A stretch of 64,000 nt of DNA, taken from the NCBI RefSeq assembly GCF_007748095.1, contig NZ_CP036287.1, positions 310,001 through 374,000 of the forward strand. Direction: 5' to 3'. This DNA is from Engelhardtia mirabilis. GTDB lineage: Bacteria > Planctomycetota > UBA1135 > GCA-002686595. How positions within the stretch are numbered: position 1 is the first letter of the stretch; each line of letters starts with the position of its first letter. The notes beneath the pieces are model-generated. The model searched no databases, was not told where the DNA came from, and worked only from the letters and a program-made list of their open reading frames with translations. The position numbers and the translations under genes are program-made. This document shows positions 33,857 through 42,269 of the stretch, one piece after another.

Positions 33857-34004
33857 CGGTGGCGTGGGACGTACGGTTGGACGTACGGTGGCGGGATCAT
33901 TTGTCCCACCGGCGCGCAGTATCGCCGGCTTTGCCGGCGATACTGCGCCCGGTGGGACAAATGATCCCGCCACCGTACGTCCAACCGTACGTCCCACGCC
34001 ACCG
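33857..34004. repeat. Long palindromic element, copy C (148 bp)
   Basis: Left arm 33857-33929, right arm 33933-34004, loop TTT, with one bulged base. It is the reverse complement of copy B: the loop reads TTT instead of AAA, and the extra base of the GGCGCGC segment is in the left instead of the right arm. It differs from B at paired positions (GGATCATTTG/CAAATGATCC against GGACCATTTG/CAAATGGTCC). It ends 8 bases before the methyltransferase start codon. Confidence 0.9.
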
Positions 34005-34012
34005 CACACGCC

Positions 34013-34732
34013 ATGCACCTTCGGCCCTCTCCCTCGCTGCTGATCCTCTCGCTCATCGCGACCGGTTGTGCCGGCACCACTCCGGCCACCACGCCCCTCG
34101 CGCCCGAAGCCAGCGTCAAGCCGGGCATCAACACGAGCTACCTCGACCCGGACCTCGACGTGGACGCCATGGTGGCGCGCTTCGAGGTCGAGTCGCGTGA
34201 GATCGCGGCCTCGCGCGACGCGATCGCGGCGGCGGTGGGGATCGAGCCGGGCGACGCCGTGGCCGACATCGGCGCGGGCACCGGCCTGTTCCTGGCGCCC
34301 TTCGCGACCGCGGTCGGCCCACGCGGGGAGCTGTTCGCGGTCGACATCGCGGCTCCCTTCGTCGAGCACCTGACCCAGCGGGCCCGCGACGAGGGCTTCG
34401 CCAACGTGCGGGCCGTGCTCTGCACCGAGGACTCGGTCGAGCTCCCGCCGGACTCGATCGACATCGCCTTCGTGTGCGACACCTACCACCACTTCGAGTT
34501 CCCGCGCTCGACCACCACGTCGATCCACACGGCCCTGCGTCCGGGTGGCGAGTTGTTCATCGTGGACTTCGAGCGCATCCCCGGCGTTTCACGCGATTGG
34601 CTGCTCGAGCACGTGCGCGCGGGCAAGCAGACGGTGATCGAGGAGATCACCTCGTTCGGCTTCGAACTCGTCGAGGAGGTCGACGTAGCGGGGCTCGAGG
34701 AGAACTACGCCCTGCGCTTCCGGCGCCGGTGA
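34013..34732 (+). CDS. Class I SAM-dependent methyltransferase with lipoprotein signal
   Basis: A 239-aa protein. The N-terminus LLILSLIATGCAG is a lipoprotein signal with lipobox ATGC, followed by a Thr/Pro-rich linker. The rest is a Rossmann methyltransferase: motif I AVADIGAGTGLFLAPFA, motif II ELFAVDIAAPF, motif IV IDIAFVCDTYHHFEFP and post-IV PGGELFIVDFERIPG. Export is odd because SAM is cytoplasmic; either the anchor faces inward, the start lies further downstream, or it has lost catalysis. No better start is visible, since the linker has no in-frame ATG before the domain except one near residue 52. It follows palindrome C directly. Confidence 0.8.
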   Translation: MHLRPSPSLLILSLIATGCAGTTPATTPLAPEASVKPGINTSYLDPDLDVDAMVARFEVESREIAASRDAIAAAVGIEPGDAVADIGAGTGLFLAPFATAVGPRGELFAVDIAAPFVEHLTQRARDEGFANVRAVLCTEDSVELPPDSIDIAFVCDTYHHFEFPRSTTTSIHTALRPGGELFIVDFERIPGVSRDWLLEHVRAGKQTVIEEITSFGFELVEEVDVAGLEENYALRFRRR

Positions 34733-34754
34733 GGCATCGCGGTCTGGGTGTAGC

Positions 34755-37700
34755 CTACGCCGCCGACCGGCGCGCGGATGCTCCCTGGGTCAGGGCGTAG
34801 GCGATCGGGATGACCAGCAGGGTGAACGCCGTGCTGGCGACGATGCCGAACACGAAGGACCAGGCCAGCCCTGAGAAGATCGGGTCGAACACGATCACCC
34901 AGGCGCCCATGACCGCGGCGCCGGCGGTCAGCACGATCGGGCGCAGGCGCACGGCGCCGGCTTCGATGCAGGCGTCGACGGTGGACAGGCCCAGGGCGCG
35001 GTGGGTCTCGATGAAGTCGATCAGGATGATCGAGTTGCGCACGACGATGCCGGCCAGGGCGATCACTCCGATCATGCCGGTGGCGGTGAAGAAGATCGGG
35101 TTCTCGAAGGGCCCCACCGGGTCGCCGGCGATCAGGTTGAGGATCCAGAAGCCGGGGAAGACGCCGATCATGGTCAGTGGGATGGCCAGCATCATCAGCG
35201 CGGAGAGGCCGAACGAGCGCGTCTGGGCCACGAGCAGCACGTAGATCCCGGCCAGCGCTGCGGCGAAGGCCAGGCCCAGGTCGCGGAACACGTCGACGGT
35301 CACCTGCCACTCGCCCTCGCCGGCCAGGTCGACCTCGTAGCCCTCGGGCAGGGGGCGCTCGCGCAGGTCCGCCATGAGGGCGAAGATCGCGTCGACGGGG
35401 CTCTTGCCCACGGCCTCGCCGACCACGTACTGCATGTCGCGCAGGTCCTTGCGGTAGAGCGCGCGGTCGTCCGGCCCCTCGACCCGCCGCACCAGCTCCC
35501 CCAGGGGCACCGGCGCGCCGCTGGCGGAGGGCACGGTCAGGGCCAAGAGGTCGGCCTCGGTGGAGCGCTCGGCGCGCGGCAGCTCGAGGCGGATCTCCAG
35601 GGGCAAGCGTTCGCCCGCAGCACGCAGCACGCCGGCGGAGGTCCCCGACAGGGCCACTGCGAGGGTGCGGGCCACCTCTTGCGGAGCGACCCCGCGCGCG
35701 GCGGCCTCGAGGCGATCCACCTGGAACGAGAGGCGCGGGCGCGACGCTTCGACGAAGGTGTCCACGTCGTGCAAGAAGGGCACGCGACCGAAGCGCTCGG
35801 CCACGTCGGCGGTCACGCTCGCCAGCTCGTCGGCGCTGCCGTCCAGGGGGCCGTAGACCTCCGCCACGACGCCGGCCAGGACCGGCGGGCCCGGCGGGGC
35901 CTCGACGATCGAGATCCGCACGCCGTGCTGGGCCGCCGTCGCCTCGAGCGCTGGCCGCGCGGCCAACACGATCTCGTGGGCCTGACGCCCGCGGTTGTGG
36001 CGCGGAACCAGGTTCACCCGCAGATCGGCCACCTGTGGGCCGCGGCGCAGGAAGTAGTGGCGCACCATCCCGTTGAAGTCGTGGGGCGAGGCGTGGCCCG
36101 TGTAGCCGGTCACGTCGGTGACCTCGCCGATCGCCAGGCAGTCGCGCATCAGGTCGGTCACGGCGCGGTCCATGGTCTCGAGCCCAGTGCCCTCGGGCGC
36201 GTCGACGATGACCTGGAACTCCGACTTGTTGTCGAAGGGCAGCATCTTGAGCGGCACGAAGCCGAGCGCCGCGAGGCCGATCGAGCCCAGGAACGACAGG
36301 CCCACGACGCCCAGGAGCACCAGGCTGCGCCGGCGGCTGGTCAGGAAGAAGCTGGCCAGGCGGCGGTAGCTACGGATCACCACGCCCTCGGACACCTCGT
36401 GTCCGTCACCCGGACGCACGTGGTTCTTGAGCAGGTGGTAGGTGGCCCAGGGCGTGACCGTGAACGCCACGACCAGCGACAGCAGCATCGCCACCGGGAC
36501 GTTGAAGGGCATCGGCCGCATGTACGGCCCCATCATCCCCGTCACGAAGAACAGGGGCAGGAACGACACGATCACTGCCAGGGTCGCGAGGATCACCGGC
36601 GGTCGCACCTCGTCCACCGCGAACACCGTCGCCTGGCGCGGGGGCAGCTTGCCCAGAGACAGGTGGCGGTGGATGTTCTCCACGTCCACGATCGGATCGT
36701 CGACCAATAGACCCAGCGAAAGGATCAACGCGAACAGCGTCACGCGGTTGATCGAGTAGCCCACCAAGAGGTCGGCGAAGAGCGTCACCGCCAGGGTCAA
36801 GGGCACGGCCAGGGCCACGATCAACGCCGCACGCCAGCCGAGGCTCGCGCCCACCAGCACCACGATCGTCCCGACGGCGATCAACAGGTGCCCGACCAGC
36901 TCGTTGACCTTCTCGTCCGCCGTCTCGCCGTAGTTGCGCGTGACCAGCCAGTGCACGTCGTCCGGCAGCAGTTCGCCGGCCAGCTCGTCGAAGCGCGCCA
37001 GGGTCTGCTCCGCGACGACCACGGCGTTGGTGCCCTTGCGCTTGGCGACCGAGAGGGTCACCGCGGGGCGCGGGTTCCCGTCGACCCAGGCCGGCGGCAC
37101 GCCCGCGCCGTGCTCGAGGGCGGCGGCGGAGGGGCCGAAGGCGAGCCGGGTGTAGGTGGTGGGCTCGGCGGGACCGTCGACGACCCGCGCCACGTCGCCC
37201 AGCAGCACCGCTCGCCCGTCGGCCATGGCCACCACGACCGACTCGAGCTCGGCGGCCGAGCTCAGGAAGGGGCCGACCTCGACCTCGCGGCTACCCTCCG
37301 GTCCGACCAGGGCTCCGACCCGCGCGTTCACGTTGTCGGCGCCCAGGGCGTCCATCACGTGGCTCGCGGTGATCCCGCGCGCGGCCAGGCGCGGCGCGTC
37401 GAGCTGCACCCGCACCGTGCGCCGATGGCCGCCGACGACCGCCACGCGCGACACGTCGGCGACCGTCTGCAGGCGCGCCGCCAGCTCGTCGGCGTAGCGC
37501 ACCAGGTCGGGCGTTCCCGCGCCCTCGCCGAACAGGGTCAGGGTCAGGATCGGAACGTCGTCGAGCTCCACCGGTCGCACGATCCAGCTCGAGACCTGGG
37601 TCGGCACGCGATCCTGGTTGGACTGGATCTTGTTGTAGACGTTGACGAGGGCCTTCTCACGGTCCTCGCCGACCTCGAAGCGCACCGTGACCAGGGCCTG

Positions 37701-37997
37701 ACCCGGCGCCGACATGGAGTAGACGTGCTCCACGCCGGAGATCTCCAGCAGCAGCCGCTCCAGGGGCTCGGCCGCCAGGGTCTTGGTCTCCTGCGCGCTG
37801 GCGCCCGGCGCCTCGATCGCCACGTCGATGAAGGGCACCACGATCTGCGGGTCCTCCTCGCGCGGCGTCGCCGTCAGGGCCACGGCGCCCATGCCCAGGC
37901 AGAGCAGGATCAGCAGGATCGAGAAGTTGCTGCCGAGGAAGGACTCGACGATGCGCGAGGTCAGGGACGCGTGCTCGGCGGGTGCGCGGTCACTCAC
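34755..37997 (-). CDS. RND efflux transporter permease (AcrB/CusA-like)
   Basis: A 1080-aa inner-membrane proton antiporter subunit. The first span is FSILLILLCLGMGAVALTA after the usual SRIVESFLGSN helix. Two large periplasmic loops follow, with the central span block LLIAVGTIVVLVGASLGW ... ALILSLGLLVDDPIVDVENI; the Asp pair in TM4 is the proton relay in this superfamily. Loops with PREEDPQ and PEGTGLETMD are typical of RND proteins of the HAE/CzcA side. It has a GTG start overlapping the adaptor stop (GTGA), so it is translated after the adaptor. No TolC-like outer-membrane gene is present, so the channel is encoded elsewhere. Substrate unknown. Confidence 0.93.
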   Translation of the reverse strand: MSDRAPAEHASLTSRIVESFLGSNFSILLILLCLGMGAVALTATPREEDPQIVVPFIDVAIEAPGASAQETKTLAAEPLERLLLEISGVEHVYSMSAPGQALVTVRFEVGEDREKALVNVYNKIQSNQDRVPTQVSSWIVRPVELDDVPILTLTLFGEGAGTPDLVRYADELAARLQTVADVSRVAVVGGHRRTVRVQLDAPRLAARGITASHVMDALGADNVNARVGALVGPEGSREVEVGPFLSSAAELESVVVAMADGRAVLLGDVARVVDGPAEPTTYTRLAFGPSAAALEHGAGVPPAWVDGNPRPAVTLSVAKRKGTNAVVVAEQTLARFDELAGELLPDDVHWLVTRNYGETADEKVNELVGHLLIAVGTIVVLVGASLGWRAALIVALAVPLTLAVTLFADLLVGYSINRVTLFALILSLGLLVDDPIVDVENIHRHLSLGKLPPRQATVFAVDEVRPPVILATLAVIVSFLPLFFVTGMMGPYMRPMPFNVPVAMLLSLVVAFTVTPWATYHLLKNHVRPGDGHEVSEGVVIRSYRRLASFFLTSRRRSLVLLGVVGLSFLGSIGLAALGFVPLKMLPFDNKSEFQVIVDAPEGTGLETMDRAVTDLMRDCLAIGEVTDVTGYTGHASPHDFNGMVRHYFLRRGPQVADLRVNLVPRHNRGRQAHEIVLAARPALEATAAQHGVRISIVEAPPGPPVLAGVVAEVYGPLDGSADELASVTADVAERFGRVPFLHDVDTFVEASRPRLSFQVDRLEAAARGVAPQEVARTLAVALSGTSAGVLRAAGERLPLEIRLELPRAERSTEADLLALTVPSASGAPVPLGELVRRVEGPDDRALYRKDLRDMQYVVGEAVGKSPVDAIFALMADLRERPLPEGYEVDLAGEGEWQVTVDVFRDLGLAFAAALAGIYVLLVAQTRSFGLSALMMLAIPLTMIGVFPGFWILNLIAGDPVGPFENPIFFTATGMIGVIALAGIVVRNSIILIDFIETHRALGLSTVDACIEAGAVRLRPIVLTAGAAVMGAWVIVFDPIFSGLAWSFVFGIVASTAFTLLVIPIAYALTQGASARRSAA

Positions 37998-39046
37998 GGG
38001 AGCACCACCTGCTCGCCCGCCGCGAGGCCGTCCAGGACCTCGACGCGCTCGCCGATGCGCTTGCCGATCCGCACCGTGACCGACTGGATGCGACCCTCGC
38101 GCACCAGGCCCACGCGCTGCACCTGCCCGATGCGCTCGACCGCGGCGGCGGGGATCAGGAGCGCCTCGCGTTCACCCACCGCCAGGCCCACTCGGCCCAT
38201 GGCGCCGGGGCGCAGGTCGCCGCTGGGTTCGAGGTCCAGGTGAACGATCACCGTTCCGGTCATCGCATCGGCCGGCGGCAGGATCCGCGCCAGGCGCGCG
38301 GAGCGGCTCGGCAGGCCGTCGAAGTCCACATGCAGGTCCGCGCCGGGCTCCAGGCCCGCCACGAGTTGTTCGGGCACCGCCAGCCGCAGGCGCAGTCGAT
38401 CGCCGCGATAGAGCGTCAAGAGCGCGCGACCGGGCAGCGCCAAGTCCCCGGCCTCCGCCTGTCGCTCGAGCACGCGACCGTCGAAGGGCGCCGCGAGCTG
38501 GAACCAGGTCAGCGCCGTCTCCGCCTCCGCCACAGCCTGCTCGGCGGCGACCTCCTGGGCGCGTCCCGCATCCCGCGCCGCCTGGGCACCCTCCAGATCC
38601 TGGGCGGTGATCGCGTCGCTCTCGCCCAGGGCCACGATGCGATCCAGGGCGAGTTGGGACTGGAGCGCGCGGGCCCCCGCGGCGTCGAGGGCCGCTCGGG
38701 CCTGGGCGAGCTGGGCCCTGGCGTCGCGGTCGTCGAGCGTCGCGACGATCTCGCCCGCCGCGACCCGGTCGCCCTCGCGCGCGCGCAGCTCGACCACCGT
38801 GCCCATGACCCGCGCCGCCAGCGTCGCCGGATCGACCGCCTCCACGAAGCCCGGGTAGACGCGCAGGTCGGTGATCCGCTCGCGCTGCACCGTTTGCGTG
38901 CGCGTGGTCGCGGCGACCGCCTGGCCCGCGGGAATCGAAGCCTGGACGTACTCGTGGCGCCCGATGATCCCCTGGAACCACAGCAGGGCCAGGACCAGCC
39001 CCCCGAGCAGGGCCAGGACGACGATTCTCTGGGGCCAGGACTTCAT
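37994..39046 (-). CDS. RND efflux periplasmic adaptor subunit (MFP/HlyD)
   Basis: A 350-aa membrane-fusion protein linking the RND pump to an outer channel. N-terminal span IVVLALLGGLVLALLWFQ. Then a barrel-sandwich half motif (VELRAREGDRVAAGEIVATLDD), a long coiled-coil hairpin (RAQLAQARAALDAAGARA ... QEVAAEQAVAEAETAL), the second lipoyl half (LAAPFDGRVLERQAEAGD) and a beta-barrel domain (VDFDGLPSRSARLARILP). The start at 39046 is the ATG before the membrane span. It is the first gene of the two-gene pump operon. Confidence 0.92.
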   Translation of the reverse strand: MKSWPQRIVVLALLGGLVLALLWFQGIIGRHEYVQASIPAGQAVAATTRTQTVQRERITDLRVYPGFVEAVDPATLAARVMGTVVELRAREGDRVAAGEIVATLDDRDARAQLAQARAALDAAGARALQSQLALDRIVALGESDAITAQDLEGAQAARDAGRAQEVAAEQAVAEAETALTWFQLAAPFDGRVLERQAEAGDLALPGRALLTLYRGDRLRLRLAVPEQLVAGLEPGADLHVDFDGLPSRSARLARILPPADAMTGTVIVHLDLEPSGDLRPGAMGRVGLAVGEREALLIPAAAVERIGQVQRVGLVREGRIQSVTVRIGKRIGERVEVLDGLAAGEQVVLP

Positions 39047-39303
39047 GGGGTTCGTTCTTGCGCTGTACCGAGTTGCGGCCGTTGGCGGCTCCGAGGGCTT
39101 GCGCCGCCGAGGAACCTCGACACCAGGGGGGGCGGTGCCGCATGGCCCGCACTCACGCCTGTTGGAGCCACGCTTCCGGTGGTGGTTCCCGAGCCCTCGC
39201 CGAAAGACGCGAGCCGATGCCCGACGTCCAGAGCGTGCCGCCGAGGGGCAGCAGGACCCGGCCGACGCTTGCGCCTGCGCCGGCCTGCCGGCTGCGAGGA
39301 CGA

Positions 39304-40536
39304 TCAGCGCGGCGCCAGTTTGCAGCTCAGGCGGGCCGTGGCCGGGACCGGCGGGTGGTCGAGGGACAGTCGCCAGCCGCGGAAACCCTCCGGTGCCCAA
39401 CCGACCCGCTCGAAGGCTAGCTCCAGCAGCGATCGGTAGCGGTCGACATGGGGCGTCGCCGCGCCGGTCAGACCGCGGCCCAGGTCGACGACGGTCTCGT
39501 TGATCGTGATCGGGTGCGGAGGCAGACCTCCCTCGGTCGGATCGCCCCAGCCGCCGTGCAGCCGGCTGATCACCGAGGGTTCGGGCCGCTTGGGCCATCC
39601 GAGGTCGTCGGCGATGAACAGGTCGAGCTGCAGGCGCCGCACCGGGGCGAACTGGTTGCTCGTCAACTCGCAGACGTCGTCCTCGGCGGAGCCCGACGCG
39701 GGTCCGACCTGGCGCACGACCATGCCGTAGGTGCAGTCGATCGCCCCCTGTTGACCGATCGCGCCACCCTTCAATAGGAACTGAAGTCCGTTGCCGGCCT
39801 GGACGACGTCGACCTCCGGCAGGGGCGTGGAGCAGTGGGCGCGGATCAGCGCGGCGTCGGGCGGACTTCCGTCGACCGGAACCAGCGGCGCCACCACGAC
39901 TCGCTCTGCGCTCGCCTCGCCCCAGCGGGCGATCCGGAACAACGGCCAGCGAATGCCCTCACGAAGGTGCTGGAAGCCGATCAGCGAGCAGATCTGCACC
40001 AGGTCGACGACTTCCGGGCGCTCGCGGTTGCGCGCCGCGATGTAGGTCGTGAGTTGGGTCTCCGCCTGGACGCCCAGCATCGAGCTCTGGGCCCGGAAGG
40101 CCTGGCGGCGGGACTCGAGCAGGACCTTGGGCTGGGCCGCGGGGTCCAGGCCCGCGACCATCGCGTGCAGGGTTCCGCGGTCGCCGGTGTGTCGCTCGAC
40201 CATGGCGTCGAAGTCGTCCAGGGCGCGATCGATGCGCTGGATGGCCTGGCTCGGGGCGCCCCGCCGGCGCAGGGCGCGGGTCACCTTGGCCAGGGCGGCC
40301 CGGCCCGGGACCGAGTCGACCCACTGGTAGGGGTCCTCGCCCGAGACCACCTGGAACAGGCGCCAGGCCAGCATCTTGTCCACCTCCAGGCGGCGGGCGA
40401 GCTCCTGGGGCTGGGCCGCGAGGCTGTCGCCGGCGACCAGGCCCTCGCTGAGAGCCTCGCGCAGGGCCCGGGCCGTGCGCCCGAAGTCCTCCTGGAACTC
40501 GGCCGCGGGGGATTGACCGACCTGATCGAGCCGCAT
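39304..40536 (-). CDS. Hypothetical protein, probably conserved cytoplasmic
   Basis: A 410-aa protein without signal peptide or membrane span. The N-terminal 110 residues are helical (FGRTARALREALSEGLVA, QELARRLEVDKMLAWRLFQV) and contain a possible helix-turn-helix in which DKMLAWRLFQVVSG could be the recognition part. The rest is mixed alpha/beta with no motif I recognise; the stretch RRLQLDLFIADDLGWPKRP and a conserved-looking GGWGDPTEGGLPPHPI stand out. A regulator is possible but not supported further. It is a single gene, divergent from the propeller protein downstream on the other strand. Confidence 0.65.
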   Translation of the reverse strand: MRLDQVGQSPAAEFQEDFGRTARALREALSEGLVAGDSLAAQPQELARRLEVDKMLAWRLFQVVSGEDPYQWVDSVPGRAALAKVTRALRRRGAPSQAIQRIDRALDDFDAMVERHTGDRGTLHAMVAGLDPAAQPKVLLESRRQAFRAQSSMLGVQAETQLTTYIAARNRERPEVVDLVQICSLIGFQHLREGIRWPLFRIARWGEASAERVVVAPLVPVDGSPPDAALIRAHCSTPLPEVDVVQAGNGLQFLLKGGAIGQQGAIDCTYGMVVRQVGPASGSAEDDVCELTSNQFAPVRRLQLDLFIADDLGWPKRPEPSVISRLHGGWGDPTEGGLPPHPITINETVVDLGRGLTGAATPHVDRYRSLLELAFERVGWAPEGFRGWRLSLDHPPVPATARLSCKLAPR

Positions 40537-40707
40537 CGGCCCAGGGTGCTCCTGGAGCGGGGTGATGTCGAGGGAGAATCTCTCTTGTGGCTTCTCATGA
40601 GAACGGCCCTAATGGTCTCCGCGAGCGCGGGGAGAGCCCCGCGCCGGCCTCCTCCCAAGCGGCCCCGACCGCCGGTCGCCTAGCCAAGTCGTTCCCCAGA
40701 GCCCCCG

Positions 40708-42201
40708 ATGAAGCCCCTTCTCGCAGCCACGCTCGCCCTGACCCTCGTCGCCCCGGCCTTCCCCCAGGCAACCGTGAACGAGCTCCAGAAGCTGTTCCCC
40801 CCCGGCGGCGCGTTCCTCGACAGTTTCGGTCGCGACGTGGCCGTGCTCGGCGACACGGCGGTGGTCGGCGCCCATGGCGACGACGGCAAGGGCAGCGTCG
40901 CCGTCCTGAAGCGTGTCGCGGGGTCCTGGACGCCCGCCGGCAAGCTCAGCGTCGCGGGCGGCAACCCCGGCGACTCCTTCGGCTGGCGCGTGGAGCTGCT
41001 CGAGGACGTGCTCTACGTGGCGGCGACCGGCACCGACGGCGGCGCCACCAACTCGGGCTCGGTGTACCGCTTCGACCGCGTGGGCGACTCCTTCGTCCCG
41101 GCCGGACAGCTGCAGTCGCCGGACCCGGGTGACTTCGGCGCCTTCGGCTTCGACATGGACGCGGCCGCTGACCTGCTGGTGGTCGGTGCGCCCGACCAGG
41201 CCGAGGTTCAGGTCCTGGCCGGCGCCGTCTACGTCTTCCGCAAGGTCGGCGCGAGCCTGGTCCTGGAGCAGAAGCTGACCGCGCCCGTGCCTTCCCTGGC
41301 GTCGGAGTTCGGCTTCGCCGTCGCCACCGACGGGCAGCGCATCGTGGTCGGCTCCGTCGGCGAGGACGCGGTCGCGAACGACGCCGGGGCGGCGTTCGTC
41401 TACGCCTGGAACGGCTCCAGTTGGCAGCTCGAGGACAGCCTGTTCGCGGCCGACGGCGGTGACAGCGACTACTTCGGCGCCGCCCTCGACATCGACGGCG
41501 ACCAACTCGTCGTCGGTGCCTACAACCACGACCTCCCGACGGTCGGCGCCGGCGCTGTGTACGTCTATGGCCTGCAAGGCGGTCAATGGTCGGCCGACGC
41601 GAAGCTCGGCACCCTCACCGGCTTCAACAACGAGGCCTTCGGCTGGTCGGTCGAGCTCGACGGCCCGCGCCTGATGATCGGCGCCACCGGTCACTTCAGC
41701 GGCGCCGGCGGCGTCTTCCAGTACCACCACGACGGCAACCAGTGGGTCCAGGTCCACCGCTGGCTCGCCGCCGACCCCTTCGCCGGTGGCGGCCTCAAGC
41801 CCGGCCTCGGCTTCTGCCTGGCGCTCGACGGCGAGACGCTGTTCGCCGGCGCGCCCTTCGCCGGCGGAGCCGTGAGCAACTCGGGCGCCGCGTTCGTGTT
41901 CGAGGCCACGGACCTGGCCCTCGACGCCCTGCCGGACGACGTGGTCGGCGGGCAGGTGCTCGAGCTGCGCACCCACGGCGGTCTGGCCGGCGCGCCCATG
42001 GGCCTGGCCCTGACCGGCGTCAGCGGCCTGCCCTTCTTCGACGTGCTGTACCTCGGCAGCTTCGATCCGGCCGGGCAGGTGAGCTTCTTGCCCGTGGTCC
42101 CGCCGGCGCTCGTCGGACTCGAGCTGGACTTCCTCGCCGGCGGCTTCTGGAACCCGGCCGAGCTGGGCTTCTCGAACACGGTGACCGTGACCGTGCTCTG
42201 A
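40708..42201 (+). CDS. Secreted FG-GAP beta-propeller protein, seven repeats
   Basis: A 497-aa exported protein. Signal peptide MKPLLAATLALTLVAPAFPQ. Seven repeats follow, each with an FG pair and VVGA-type strand (SFGRDVAVLGDTAVVGAHG, SFGWRVELLEDVLYVAATG, AFGFDMDAAADLLVVGAPD, EFGFAVATDGQRIVVGSVG, YFGAALDIDGDQLVVGAYN, AFGWSVELDGPRLMIGATG, LGFCLALDGETLFAGAPFA), the number needed for one closed propeller. The Asp-rich calcium loops seen in VCBS proteins are absent. The last 100 residues form the recurrent secreted beta-sandwich (VGGQVLELRTHGGLAGAPMG ... GLELDFLAGG). Function unknown, probably surface-related. Confidence 0.8.
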   Translation: MKPLLAATLALTLVAPAFPQATVNELQKLFPPGGAFLDSFGRDVAVLGDTAVVGAHGDDGKGSVAVLKRVAGSWTPAGKLSVAGGNPGDSFGWRVELLEDVLYVAATGTDGGATNSGSVYRFDRVGDSFVPAGQLQSPDPGDFGAFGFDMDAAADLLVVGAPDQAEVQVLAGAVYVFRKVGASLVLEQKLTAPVPSLASEFGFAVATDGQRIVVGSVGEDAVANDAGAAFVYAWNGSSWQLEDSLFAADGGDSDYFGAALDIDGDQLVVGAYNHDLPTVGAGAVYVYGLQGGQWSADAKLGTLTGFNNEAFGWSVELDGPRLMIGATGHFSGAGGVFQYHHDGNQWVQVHRWLAADPFAGGGLKPGLGFCLALDGETLFAGAPFAGGAVSNSGAAFVFEATDLALDALPDDVVGGQVLELRTHGGLAGAPMGLALTGVSGLPFFDVLYLGSFDPAGQVSFLPVVPPALVGLELDFLAGGFWNPAELGFSNTVTVTVL

Positions 42202-42226
42202 GCCCCGAGCGGCTCGAGGACGAACG

Positions 42227-42262
42227 GCGCCGCCCCGCAGCCCACCGGCCGCGGGGCGGCGC
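42227..42262. terminator. Bidirectional hairpin between convergent genes
   Basis: GCGCCGCCCCGC (42227-42238) and its exact complement (42251-42262) enclose a 12-nt loop between the propeller gene stop (42201) and the cytochrome gene stop (42270). There is no U-tract. Confidence 0.55.
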
Positions 42263-42269
42263 TCTCGCT

